Part shown: piece after piece, positions 33,125 through 41,086 of the stretch
Layout: each line of letters starts with the position of its first letter
How positions within the stretch are numbered: position 1 is the stretch's first letter
DNA from: an uncultured Acidobacteriota bacterium
GTDB lineage: Bacteria > Acidobacteriota > Terriglobia > Bryobacterales > Bryobacteraceae
NCBI GenBank assembly: GCA_902825945.1
Contig: CADECY010000062.1
Span: forward strand, 1 to 52,174
Direction of reading: 5' to 3'
Length of the DNA stretch: 52,174 bases
Position numbers and translations under genes: made by a program
Notes under the pieces: generated by a model
Seen by the model: the letters and a program-made list of their open reading frames with translations, nothing else
What the model was told of the DNA's origin: nothing
The model's database searches: none

Positions 33125-34468
33125 CTAGAACTTCTGATAGATGAACGGGGCCGCCCCGCTCGACGCCGTGTATTGGATGCCGATCGTCAGCAGCGCGAGG
33201 GCCACGGCCTGCACTGGGGCCGGTGCCGCCACGAACGCCTCGCGCACCAACTCATAGGTGCGCTTCGGAAGGTATTGGAGCGCCGCCGCGATGCCGAGAA
33301 TCAACGCGAATCCGGGGCTGATGTTGTCGGCGGCGAAAGTCGCCGAGCCGAGTTGCGCCAGAATGTCCCGCGCGTTGTCGAGGTTCGCCGCGCGGAAAAA
33401 AATCCAGCAGAAGGCCACGAAGTGGAATGTGAGCACCGCCGCCGCGAATTTGCCTGCCGCGGAAGCCTCGCGCTTGCCCCGCCACGCCTGCCATGCGCGT
33501 GTCAGCGCCAGCCCGAGACCGTGCAGTCCGCCCCAGACCACGAAGGTCCAGTTGAGTCCGTGCCACACGCCGCCGAGCAGCATCGTGACCACCAGATTCG
33601 CGTATTGCCCGAACTTCGACCGTTGCCCCGGGAGCGCGAAATAGAGGTAATCGCGCAGCCAGTTCGACAGCGTGATGTGCCAGCGCCGCCAGAACTCGGC
33701 GATGTTCGTAGCCTCGTACGGACGGTTGAAATTCGCGGGAAGCCGGATCCCGAGCAGCACCGCGCTGCCAATCGCAATGTCGGTGTAGCCGGAAAAATCG
33801 TAGTAGAGCTGGAAAGCGTACCCATACACCGCCGCGAGCACTTCGAAGCCCGAGTAGAGCTTGGGTGTATCGAAGACACGTTCCACCAGATTCACCGAAA
33901 GGTAGTCCGCGATCAGGAACTTTTTCGCCGCGCCCATCGCGATCAGGAACAGTCCGCGTCCGCCCTCGGCTTCCGCCAGCGGAGCCTTCAGCTTGTCCCA
34001 TTGCGGAGCCAGCGCCGCCACCCGTGTAATCGGACCCGCGAGTGTCGTGGGGAAGAACGAAACCGAGGCGAGATGATGGAACACCGTCTTCACCGGCTTC
34101 GCGTCGCCGCGATAGATGTCCACCGTGTAAGTGAGCGCCTGGAATGCGTAGAACGACAGGCTTACCGCCCACGATCCGCTCGCGATCCTGGTCAGCAGAA
34201 TCAGCCCGAGATTCATCGCGATCGAGAGCGAAACGAACACCCGTTTCCGGCCATCGGACTTCGCCCGCGCGATCTCTCCGCCGATCCAGTAGTCGGCCAG
34301 CGCCGCCGCCGGAATCAGCGCCGCGTACATCCACGACCATCGCAGGTAGAAGAACACGTTCGCCGCGAGCACGAACCCCAGCACCGCGCGAGGCTGCGCG
34401 GCGAGTGCCCAGAATGCGAGGAATGAGAATCCGAGAAAGAGAAGGTATTCAGGAGAAGTGATCGGCAT
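33125..34468 (-). CDS. MBOAT-family membrane O-acyltransferase
   Basis: A 447-residue polytopic membrane protein of the AlgI/DltB branch. Signatures are YYDFSGYTDIAIG, FWRRWHITLSNWLRDYLY (His264) and the catalytic GGVWHGLNWTF (His303). N-terminal LTYTVDIYRGD and FFPTTLAGPI are typical of the family. ATG 34468 (MPITSPEYLLFLGFSF, the usual start of family members) is chosen, because the in-frame extension to 34579 reads through a hairpin and is non-hydrophobic. It is the first gene of a five-gene acylation operon and would pass an activated acyl group across the membrane to the SGNH partners. Confidence 0.92.
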   Translation of the reverse strand: MPITSPEYLLFLGFSFLAFWALAAQPRAVLGFVLAANVFFYLRWSWMYAALIPAAALADYWIGGEIARAKSDGRKRVFVSLSIAMNLGLILLTRIASGSWAVSLSFYAFQALTYTVDIYRGDAKPVKTVFHHLASVSFFPTTLAGPITRVAALAPQWDKLKAPLAEAEGGRGLFLIAMGAAKKFLIADYLSVNLVERVFDTPKLYSGFEVLAAVYGYAFQLYYDFSGYTDIAIGSAVLLGIRLPANFNRPYEATNIAEFWRRWHITLSNWLRDYLYFALPGQRSKFGQYANLVVTMLLGGVWHGLNWTFVVWGGLHGLGLALTRAWQAWRGKREASAAGKFAAAVLTFHFVAFCWIFFRAANLDNARDILAQLGSATFAADNISPGFALILGIAAALQYLPKRTYELVREAFVAAPAPVQAVALALLTIGIQYTASSGAAPFIYQKF

Positions 34469-34533
34469 GACCCAGACGGAGTGCCAGAGCGAACCCGGCG
34501 CGATCCATCTCATTACGGAGCAGCGCGCCGGCA

Positions 34534-34560
34534 AGCGCTTTCGGTAGTGCCGAAAGCGCT
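34534..34560. repeat. Perfect 11-bp inverted repeat between MBOAT operon and cysH
   Basis: AGCGCTTTCGG (34534-34544), a 5-nt loop (TAGTG) and CCGAAAGCGCT (34550-34560). It sits in the 184-bp divergent gap, 66 bp upstream of the MBOAT ATG and 92 bp upstream of the APS reductase ATG. There is no T tract, so it is not a classic terminator. It could be an operator for either direction or a hairpin in the MBOAT leader. Confidence 0.7.
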
Positions 34561-34639
34561 CTATCGTCCAAGGTAGCACCCCACAGTAATAACGGAAGCA
34601 CGTGGCGGTCCATTACACGGCCCGGTCGAGTACCCATGG

Positions 34640-34645
34640 GACAAT
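34640..34645 (+). promoter_or_regulatory. -10-like GACAAT for the APS reductase gene
   Basis: GACAAT ends 7 nt before ATG 34653, with no Shine-Dalgarno visible. Confidence 0.3.
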
Positions 34646-34652
34646 AGAGCGA

Positions 34653-35390
34653 ATGGAAGATTTTACACGGGAAGGCACCCTACCAGCCCAGGAACTGATG
34701 GCTTGGGCGCTCGACCGGTACCAGGATCGCTTTTCGATCATGACCAGCTTCCAGGCCGAGGGCATGATTCTGATCGATATGGCGGTTCGCATCAGGCCGA
34801 ATGTGCGGATTCAAACGATCGACACAGGCCGCATGCCCGAAGAGACCTATCAGGTGATGGACGCCGTGCGAGAGCGTTATCGGGTGGCGATCGAGATCCT
34901 CTACCCCGATCATCGCGAACTGGAACGGATGACCGTGCGGCACGGCATCAACCTCTTCTACCGTGAGCCGGTATTCCGTCGGCTCTGCTGCCACGTCCGC
35001 AAGGTCCGGCCGCTCGATCGCGCGCTCCAGCAACTGGATGCGTGGGCGACCGGGCTGCGCGCCGGACAGTCCGAGGAGCGGGCCGGAGTCGAGAAGCTCG
35101 ACCAGAGCGGCGGCCGCGTCAAATTGGCTCCACTCGCGGACTGGACGGCGGCTCAGGTGGAAGAATACTTCATCACGCACGATCTCATCCGGCATCCTCT
35201 GGCGGCGAAAGGATACCGCAGTATTGGATGCGCGCCCTGCACGCGCGCAATACAGCCGGGCGAGCCCGAACGGGCCGGCCGCTGGTGGTGGGAAGAGGGC
35301 ATGTCGAAGGAGTGCGGCCTTCACGTAACGCCCGAAGGAACGGTGAAGCGCGCCCTCGACGTGTTGTTGGAAGATATAATCTCCAATTGA
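34653..35390 (+). CDS. cysH: Assimilatory adenylylsulfate (APS) reductase
   Basis: A 245-residue CysH-family reductase that converts APS to sulfite with thioredoxin. The [4Fe-4S]-binding cysteines that mark APS (not PAPS) reductases are present: CC at 112-113 (RRLCCHVRK) and CxxC at 193-196 (IGCAPCTRA). The catalytic Cys221 is in KECGLH. The nucleotide-binding part includes SFQAEGMILIDM and IDTGRMPEETY. ATG 34653 is taken as the start; the longer reading to 34602 is non-conserved. No other sulfur-assimilation gene is adjacent. Its TGA overlaps the TTG start of the PHP gene. Confidence 0.93.
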   Translation: MEDFTREGTLPAQELMAWALDRYQDRFSIMTSFQAEGMILIDMAVRIRPNVRIQTIDTGRMPEETYQVMDAVRERYRVAIEILYPDHRELERMTVRHGINLFYREPVFRRLCCHVRKVRPLDRALQQLDAWATGLRAGQSEERAGVEKLDQSGGRVKLAPLADWTAAQVEEYFITHDLIRHPLAAKGYRSIGCAPCTRAIQPGEPERAGRWWWEEGMSKECGLHVTPEGTVKRALDVLLEDIISN

Positions 35391-36244
35391 TCGACCTGCA
35401 TACGCACACGACGGCTTCCGACGGAACTTTCACTCCTTCTGAGCTGATCAACGCCGCGAAGAAGCTCGGGCTGGAAGCTCTCGCGATCACCGACCACGAC
35501 ACCTTCGACGGTTATGACGAGGCTCGTCCCCTGGCCGAAGCCGCCGGACTCCCGCTCATCTGCGGGATCGAGGTGAGTACCAACCTCCCCCGGCCCGGCG
35601 GCGGGCGCGCGCGCAGCGTCCACCTGCTGGCCTACTTCTTCACCGAGGCGCCGGAAAGCATCCGCTCCTGGATCATCGGCCAGCAACAGATGCGGCGCGA
35701 ACGTAATGCCTCGCTCGTCGCGCGGTTGAATGAATCCGGAATCGAGATCACGCTCGACGAGGTCCGCGAGTTGGGCAAGAACATGATGGGACGGCCCCAT
35801 TTCGCTCAGATCCTGTTGCGGAAGGGCTACGTCGCGACACTGCAGGAGGCGTTCGACCGCTACCTGGGCGAATCCGGAATCGCCTACGTCGAAAAGCACG
35901 ATCCGGGCCTCGAGGAGGCGGTGACGGCGATCGTCGGCTCGGGGGGGATCGCCTCGCTCGCGCACCCGGTGAGAATCGGACTCCGCGACACAGCAGAACG
36001 CGATCTGATCCTCCGCGTCAAGCGGCTCGGCATGCAAGCGATCGAAGTTCACCACTCCGACCACGCAGCCGAACACCGCGAACTCTACGGCTCGATCGCG
36101 GCGGAACTCGGATTCGCTGTTACCGGAGGCTCCGATTTCCACGGTGGGAACAAACCTGAGGTTGACCTCGGAACCGGGCGCCGCGGAAACGTCGAGGTGC
36201 CAAGAGAACTGCTGGATCGTCTGCGCGAGATCGCGCGGGCGTAG
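35387..36244 (+). CDS. PHP-domain metal-dependent phosphoesterase
   Basis: A 285-residue PHP protein (YciV/RNase AM-like subfamily). Metal ligands appear in order: IDLHTHTTASDG, ITDHDTFDGY, CGIEVS, MGRPHFAQILL, SLAHPVRIG and GGSDFHGGN. Homologues hydrolyse 3',5'-bisphosphonucleotides (pAp) or trim RNA 5' ends. pAp removal would not be required by an APS-only sulfate route, so the coupling to cysH is not self-explanatory. Translation starts at TTG 35387 overlapping the cysH TGA. No in-frame ATG or GTG occurs nearby upstream. Confidence 0.9.
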   Translation: MIDLHTHTTASDGTFTPSELINAAKKLGLEALAITDHDTFDGYDEARPLAEAAGLPLICGIEVSTNLPRPGGGRARSVHLLAYFFTEAPESIRSWIIGQQQMRRERNASLVARLNESGIEITLDEVRELGKNMMGRPHFAQILLRKGYVATLQEAFDRYLGESGIAYVEKHDPGLEEAVTAIVGSGGIASLAHPVRIGLRDTAERDLILRVKRLGMQAIEVHHSDHAAEHRELYGSIAAELGFAVTGGSDFHGGNKPEVDLGTGRRGNVEVPRELLDRLREIARA

Positions 36245-36259
36245 ACTGATGAGTACGGT

Positions 36260-38755
36260 ATGACTTTCGACCGCGTTTGGGTGCTGCTGTTCACGCCACT
36301 TCCGTTGATCTGGTTCGCGCTGGAATCGCGCCGGACGGGCGCGCGGCTCGGACTGATCCTGAAATCGCTTTCGTTGCTCGCGATTCTGCTCGCGCTCGCC
36401 GAGCCGAAACTCTCGACCTGGGAGACCAAGGTCGCGCTCGCCGTGCTCGCCGACACCTCCGCCAGCACCTCCGTGGCCGATCTCGAAAAGGCCACCAAGC
36501 TCGTTGCAGCGATCGAAGGCGAACGCGGCCGGCACTGGACCCGCGTGATTCCCTTCGCGCGCGAACCTCGCGATCTGCAAGCGGAGGAAGTGGCGAAGAA
36601 CTTCCAATTGAAACAACTGGCCGGTGCGCCGAGCCGCGGTACCGATATCGAGGCCGCTGTGCGCGACGCGACCTCGGCGCTGCCGGCGGGCATGGTCCCG
36701 CGCATCGCGCTCATCAGCGACGGCAAGGAAAATCACGGATCGGTGACGCGCGCCGCATGGCAGGCTCGCCAGTTGGGCATCCCGATCGACACCTATCCAC
36801 TCGAAGGGCGTCCACGCCCGGCGCTGCGCCTCGATCAGGTGCGGCTGCCGGCTCTGGTTTTCTCGGGCGAGCGTTTCGCGATCGATCTCGCGATCGAGTC
36901 GCCGAAGGCGGCCAAGGCGTCGGTCGAGCTGACCGCCGAGGGCAAGCCGCTCGGCAAGAGCGAGGTACAGCTCGAGCAGGGCTCGAACATGGTGCGCCTC
37001 AACGCGAACATCGCCTCGACCGGCGCGGTGGAACTGGCGGGCGGTGTCAAGGCCGAAGGGCTCGGCGAAGTCCGCTTCGCGCAATCGGTGGCCCTCCGGC
37101 GCCCACGGATGCTCTACCTTTCTCAGGATCCCGCAAACGCGGAAACGCACTTCATGAAGACGCTCGAGGCCGCGCAGTTCGACGTGCAGAAGTCGGCGGT
37201 CATGCCTGACGGTCCGCTCGATCCCTATCAGGTGATCGTGCTCAACAACTGGGATCTCGAAGGCATCTTCCCCACGCGCAAGAACGACATCGAGGCCTTC
37301 GTTCAGCAGGGCGGGGGATTGCTCGTCATCGGCGGCGAGAAGAACATGTACGCCGAGAACAAGCAGTTCGAGGACGCGCTTGACCGCTCGCTGCCCGCGA
37401 AACTCGCGCCGCCCCGGTCACCCGAAGGGACCTGCGTGGTGCTGATCGTCGACAAGTCGTCGTCGATGGAAGGCAAGAAGATGGAACTGGCGCGGCTCGC
37501 CGCGATCGGTGTCGTCGAGAATCTCCGGCCCATCGACCTGGTGGGTGTACTCATGTTCGACAACTCGTTCCAGTGGGCCGTGCCGATTCGCAAGGCCGAG
37601 GACCGGCCGTTGATCAAGCGCCTGATCGCCGGAATCACTCCCGATGGTGGTACGCAGATCGCGCCCGCACTCACCGAGTCCTATCGCAGGATCGTGCCGG
37701 TCACCGCGACATTCAAACACGTCGTGCTCCTCACCGACGGCATCTCCGAGGAAGGCGATTCGATCTCGCTCGCCAAGGAGGCTGCGGCGCAGAAGGTCAC
37801 GATCTCGACCGTCGGACTCGGGCAGGACGTCAACCGCGGTTATCTCGAAAAGGTCGCGAGCTTCGCCAAAGGCAAATCCTACTTTCTGAGCGACCCCTCC
37901 GGACTCGAGCAGATCCTATTGCGCGACGTCATGGAGCACACCGGTTCCACCGCGATCGAGAAGCCGCTCACGCCGGTGGTGATGAAGCAGGCCGAGATTC
38001 TCGATGGCGTCCAAATCGAATCCGCGCCCGCCCTCAAGGGCTACGTTCGGTTCATCTCCAAGCCCTCGGCCGATACCGTGCTGACCATGGAGCGAAAGGA
38101 CCCGCTGTTTGCCCGCTGGCAATACGGCCTCGGACGCTCGGCCGTCTTCACCTCCGACGCCAAAGCCCGCTGGGCGGCCGACTGGGTCGGTTGGGCCGGC
38201 TACGACAAGTTCTGGGCAAACGTCCTGCGCGATCTCCTGCCGCACGCGCAGCCGGTCGAGGCGTCGCTATCGTTCGACAGCGCTAGCGGCGAACTGGTGG
38301 CGAACTACCAGTTGTCGCGCCAGGTGCCGGAGCCCGCCAAACTGCCGGATCTGTTCGTCTTCGGCCCCAACGGTCTACGCAAGGCGATGACGCTCAAGAA
38401 GGTCGCCCACGGATCGTACCGGGCAACCGTTCACGCCGGAGACCAGCAGGGACTCCTGCGTGTCCGGCCCCTCGAGGATTCGCGGGCCTTCCCGGAAGTC
38501 GGCTACTATCGCCAGGAAGAAGAACTCACCGACTACGGCTCGAATCCGGAACTGCTCGCGAAGATCAGCGAGTACACCGGGGGCCGGTTCCAGCCTAGCC
38601 CGTCGTCGCTGTTCGACTCCGGCGGCAAGTCCGTGCCTTCATCGGTGACGCTTTGGCCCGGACTCTTGGGTGCGGCGGTTCTCCTGAATATCGGAGAACT
38701 GCTCAACCGCAAGTGGAAAGGCCTGATGGCTTGGCTGCGTCCGAACTCGGCGTAG
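36260..38755 (+). CDS. VWA-domain membrane protein
   Basis: An 831-residue protein. Two N-terminal membrane helices (residues ~5-20 and 28-46) are followed by a degenerate first VWA-like domain (VLADTSAST at ~62-70, LISDGKENHG). A class I glutamine-amidotransferase-like segment (LNNWDLEGIFP, GGGLLVIGG) and then a canonical VWA domain follow, with MIDAS DKSSS at 398-402 and LLTDGISEEGDS. A C-terminal helix (~800) ends the protein. This is the BatA-like 'VWA plus GATase1-like' architecture seen near MoxR systems, but no MoxR ATPase is in this window. It starts 15 bp after the PHP gene, so they are probably co-transcribed. Confidence 0.87.
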   Translation: MTFDRVWVLLFTPLPLIWFALESRRTGARLGLILKSLSLLAILLALAEPKLSTWETKVALAVLADTSASTSVADLEKATKLVAAIEGERGRHWTRVIPFAREPRDLQAEEVAKNFQLKQLAGAPSRGTDIEAAVRDATSALPAGMVPRIALISDGKENHGSVTRAAWQARQLGIPIDTYPLEGRPRPALRLDQVRLPALVFSGERFAIDLAIESPKAAKASVELTAEGKPLGKSEVQLEQGSNMVRLNANIASTGAVELAGGVKAEGLGEVRFAQSVALRRPRMLYLSQDPANAETHFMKTLEAAQFDVQKSAVMPDGPLDPYQVIVLNNWDLEGIFPTRKNDIEAFVQQGGGLLVIGGEKNMYAENKQFEDALDRSLPAKLAPPRSPEGTCVVLIVDKSSSMEGKKMELARLAAIGVVENLRPIDLVGVLMFDNSFQWAVPIRKAEDRPLIKRLIAGITPDGGTQIAPALTESYRRIVPVTATFKHVVLLTDGISEEGDSISLAKEAAAQKVTISTVGLGQDVNRGYLEKVASFAKGKSYFLSDPSGLEQILLRDVMEHTGSTAIEKPLTPVVMKQAEILDGVQIESAPALKGYVRFISKPSADTVLTMERKDPLFARWQYGLGRSAVFTSDAKARWAADWVGWAGYDKFWANVLRDLLPHAQPVEASLSFDSASGELVANYQLSRQVPEPAKLPDLFVFGPNGLRKAMTLKKVAHGSYRATVHAGDQQGLLRVRPLEDSRAFPEVGYYRQEEELTDYGSNPELLAKISEYTGGRFQPSPSSLFDSGGKSVPSSVTLWPGLLGAAVLLNIGELLNRKWKGLMAWLRPNSA

Positions 38756-38762
38756 AGCGAAG

Positions 38763-38777
38763 GCGCGCGAGGCGCGC
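38763..38777. terminator. Hairpin between convergent genes
   Basis: GCGCGC-GAG-GCGCGC exactly fills the gap between the VWA stop (38753-38755) and the TAA (38780-38778) of the opposing gene. It is GC-rich with no real T tract, so it is a possible bidirectional terminator only. Confidence 0.45.
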
Positions 38778-39377
38778 TTATTCGCCGCCGGCCGGAGCCT
38801 GCGAGCCAGCCGATTGACGCTGGTACCACGGATCGCGGAAGCCCACCTTCCGGATCGGCACATTCGACTTGAGGCTGATCGAGTTCATCAAATAGGTGGC
38901 GTGTTCCTTGCCCAGATGAAAGAAGGTGTGATCCACACCGCTGCCACGCTTATGCGTGATCGTCAGCAGCGTGAGCGCGCTGCCCGGCAGCGTCGGCGAG
39001 ATTTTCGCCATCTTCGGCATCTTGACGCGGGGCATCCACTTGGTGAACTTGCCGCGGGGCTTTTCGGGCTGCTGGGCGATCGTGGCCTTCACTGGCTTCG
39101 GTGGCCGCGCGACCTCTCCGAACTGGAGGTCGACGATGCTCTTGTACGGAATCCGGAGCTCTTCGCCATCCGGAGTCTCGAACGACAGCTCCGTCCGGGG
39201 ATCTAGCCGGAATGTGCCGCGCCGATAGGCGGGCATGTCTCCGTCCTGGGCGGGTTTGGTCACCCAACGGACCTGGTCCGTTTCGATGGTCTCAAACGAG
39301 CCGGCACGCGCATTCATGATGCCCTGGGGCAGCGCCGGCAGAGCGAGAAGAAAAGCAAGGAAGATGGATCGAGCCAT
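38778..39377 (-). CDS. Secreted protein of unknown function
   Basis: A 199-residue protein with a clear signal peptide (MARSIFLAFLLALPALPQG). A beta-rich region follows (RRGTFRLDPRTELSFETPDG, IPYKSIVDLQFGEV), resembling PH-like or DUF-type folds. A basic Pro/Lys/Met-rich linker (~95-125) and a final segment (LTLLTITHKRGSGVDHTFFHLG) complete it. I do not recognise the family. It is convergent with the VWA gene and upstream of the universal stress gene pair. Confidence 0.7.
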   Translation of the reverse strand: MARSIFLAFLLALPALPQGIMNARAGSFETIETDQVRWVTKPAQDGDMPAYRRGTFRLDPRTELSFETPDGEELRIPYKSIVDLQFGEVARPPKPVKATIAQQPEKPRGKFTKWMPRVKMPKMAKISPTLPGSALTLLTITHKRGSGVDHTFFHLGKEHATYLMNSISLKSNVPIRKVGFRDPWYQRQSAGSQAPAGGE

Positions 39378-39442
39378 GGTTGCAAGAACTCCGGTTCTTC
39401 TATCGGCTGATCCCGGCGCCGGGCTTTAGGGTTTGGCCTGAG

Positions 39443-40267
39443 CTACAGGCTCAATACCGGACACTTCGACTGCCGTACGATCTCGTAGGTATTGGAAAAC
39501 AGCCGGCCAACTCCGCTACGCATCTCTCCGCGCCCGATCACTAGAAGGTCGGCCGAATGAGCGATCACAGCCTGCTCCAGCGCTTCGGCCACCGCTCCGC
39601 GCAGCACCTCGAGCCCCGACTCGACACCCGCCTCCCGCGCGAACTGGGCGAATAGTTCTTCGGCCGCCGCCGTCGACTCGGCCGTTCCGTCGCGATCCAC
39701 GTAAACCGCGCGACACCGCGCGCCGAAATCACTGGCCAGCCCGAAAGCCTGCCGCAGGACGCCCGGAGTGGCGGGCGACAGATCCACCGCGCACACGATC
39801 GAGCGATACTCGAGCGGCGCCGCCGACTCCTCGACATGCGCTTCCGTCCACACCGGAACATGTGCGTCGTGGAGAACCTTCGACGTCACCGATCCCAGCA
39901 ATAGACTCCGGAACTTCCCCTGTCCCCGCGTCGGAAGCATGATGAGATCCATTGCCCGTTCGCTCGCGTAGCGCGTGATCGCCTCTCCGGGCTCGCCCTC
40001 GATCAGCACACGCCGCACGTTGATCCCGGAGAACTGCTCCACCAGAAACCGGTGCAGATTCCGTTCGATCTCGGCGAGCACGCTCTCCTTGTCGACGAGG
40101 TTCAGATAGGCATACCAGTCCTGATAAGCACCGGGAGGCAAGTTCATCGCGTGGGCCAGCGTCACCGTGGACCCGAACTTGCGCGCCAGTGCCGCCACGG
40201 CGGGTGCGACCGCGAGGCACCGCTCGGAGAAATCGACCGGAAACAAGATGTTGGCAAAACGTTGCAT
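39443..40267 (-). CDS. Tandem universal stress protein (two Usp domains)
   Basis: A 274-residue protein with two UspA domains. Domain 1 (~3-140) has ILFPVDFSE and the ATP-binding TRGQGKFRSLLLGSVTSKVL. Domain 2 (~153-272) has IVCAVDLSPATPG and a weaker GRGEMRSGVGRLFSNTYEIV. Usp proteins bind ATP and respond to starvation or stress. A GGAAGG ribosome site precedes ATG 40267. It follows a paralogue after 10 bp. Confidence 0.9.
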   Translation of the reverse strand: MQRFANILFPVDFSERCLAVAPAVAALARKFGSTVTLAHAMNLPPGAYQDWYAYLNLVDKESVLAEIERNLHRFLVEQFSGINVRRVLIEGEPGEAITRYASERAMDLIMLPTRGQGKFRSLLLGSVTSKVLHDAHVPVWTEAHVEESAAPLEYRSIVCAVDLSPATPGVLRQAFGLASDFGARCRAVYVDRDGTAESTAAAEELFAQFAREAGVESGLEVLRGAVAEALEQAVIAHSADLLVIGRGEMRSGVGRLFSNTYEIVRQSKCPVLSL

Positions 40268-40277
40268 GAAACCTTCC

Positions 40278-41039
40278 CTAGACGCTCAGCACCGGGACCT
40301 GCGATTCGCGAATGAGCGTGTACGCCTGATCGCGCAGACGGCCAGACGCCACCGCGCGCTCCGGATGCCGCCCGATGACCAGCAGGTCCGCGCCGGTCTC
40401 CTCCGCGAGTGCATTGATGGATGGCGCCAACTCGCCCTCGCGGACATACCACGGCGCGAACACTCCGCTCTCGGTCTGGAGCTTTTCGAGCATCGCGCCC
40501 GCGTGCTTGGTCCAGCGCTCGGGATCGTAGTAGGTGAATCCGAGCATCGTTTGCGGCGGCAGCACGTGGACCATCGTCACTTCCGCCCCGTCGCGCGTGG
40601 CCAGCGCCGAGGCCGCGCGCAGCACACCAGCGCTCGCCGGTCCCAGATCCACCGCGCACAGGATCCGCCGGAACGGAGTCTCTCCGATCTCCGGCCGGTC
40701 CGAACGGTGCGTCGTCGTCAGCACCGGACACCCGGCATCGTGCAGCACCTTCGCCGTCACCGATCCGAGAATGAAGCGCCGGAGCGTCCCGTGTCCATGC
40801 GTCGGCATCACGATCAGTCCAGCCTGGCGGTCATGCGCCTCGCGCACGATCTCGGTACCGGGATCGCCGTGGAGCACTAGCAGATCGGCGCGGGATTGCG
40901 TCGCGTCGTGCCCGTGGGGCGACACATGAACCACGGTCAACGTGGCCCTGAACCTCTGGGAAAGCCGCTGCGCGAAACGTTCGGCGTGCGCCGAGGCTTC
41001 CGAGAAGTCAGTGGGAAGAAGGATCTGGCGGAGGTCCAT
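40278..41039 (-). CDS. Tandem universal stress protein, paralogue
   Basis: A 253-residue double-Usp protein. Domain 1 has ILLPTDFSEASAHAERFAQR and THGHGTLRRFILGSVTAKVL (ATP loop G-x2-G-x9-GSV intact). Domain 2 has ILCAVDLGPASAGVL and GRHPERAVASGRLRDQAYTL (loop degenerate). ATG 41039 is chosen: a TACATT -10-like box ends 9 nt upstream, and the longer reading is only opposite-strand shadow. It is the first gene of the two-gene Usp operon. Confidence 0.9.
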   Translation of the reverse strand: MDLRQILLPTDFSEASAHAERFAQRLSQRFRATLTVVHVSPHGHDATQSRADLLVLHGDPGTEIVREAHDRQAGLIVMPTHGHGTLRRFILGSVTAKVLHDAGCPVLTTTHRSDRPEIGETPFRRILCAVDLGPASAGVLRAASALATRDGAEVTMVHVLPPQTMLGFTYYDPERWTKHAGAMLEKLQTESGVFAPWYVREGELAPSINALAEETGADLLVIGRHPERAVASGRLRDQAYTLIRESQVPVLSV

Positions 41040-41048
41040 CCGGTCACC

Positions 41049-41054
41049 AATGTA
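41049..41054 (-). promoter_or_regulatory. -10-like TACATT for the Usp operon
   Basis: TACATT on the minus strand ends 9 nt before ATG 41039. No Shine-Dalgarno is seen. Confidence 0.33.
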
Positions 41055-41086
41055 GCACTTGGATGAATCTCCGAGCGGACGCAACG

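Noticed and set aside
33092..34426. 444-codon plus-strand open frame opposite the MBOAT gene
   Set aside because: Arg/Glu-rich shadow of a membrane-protein gene with clear MBOAT motifs on the other strand.
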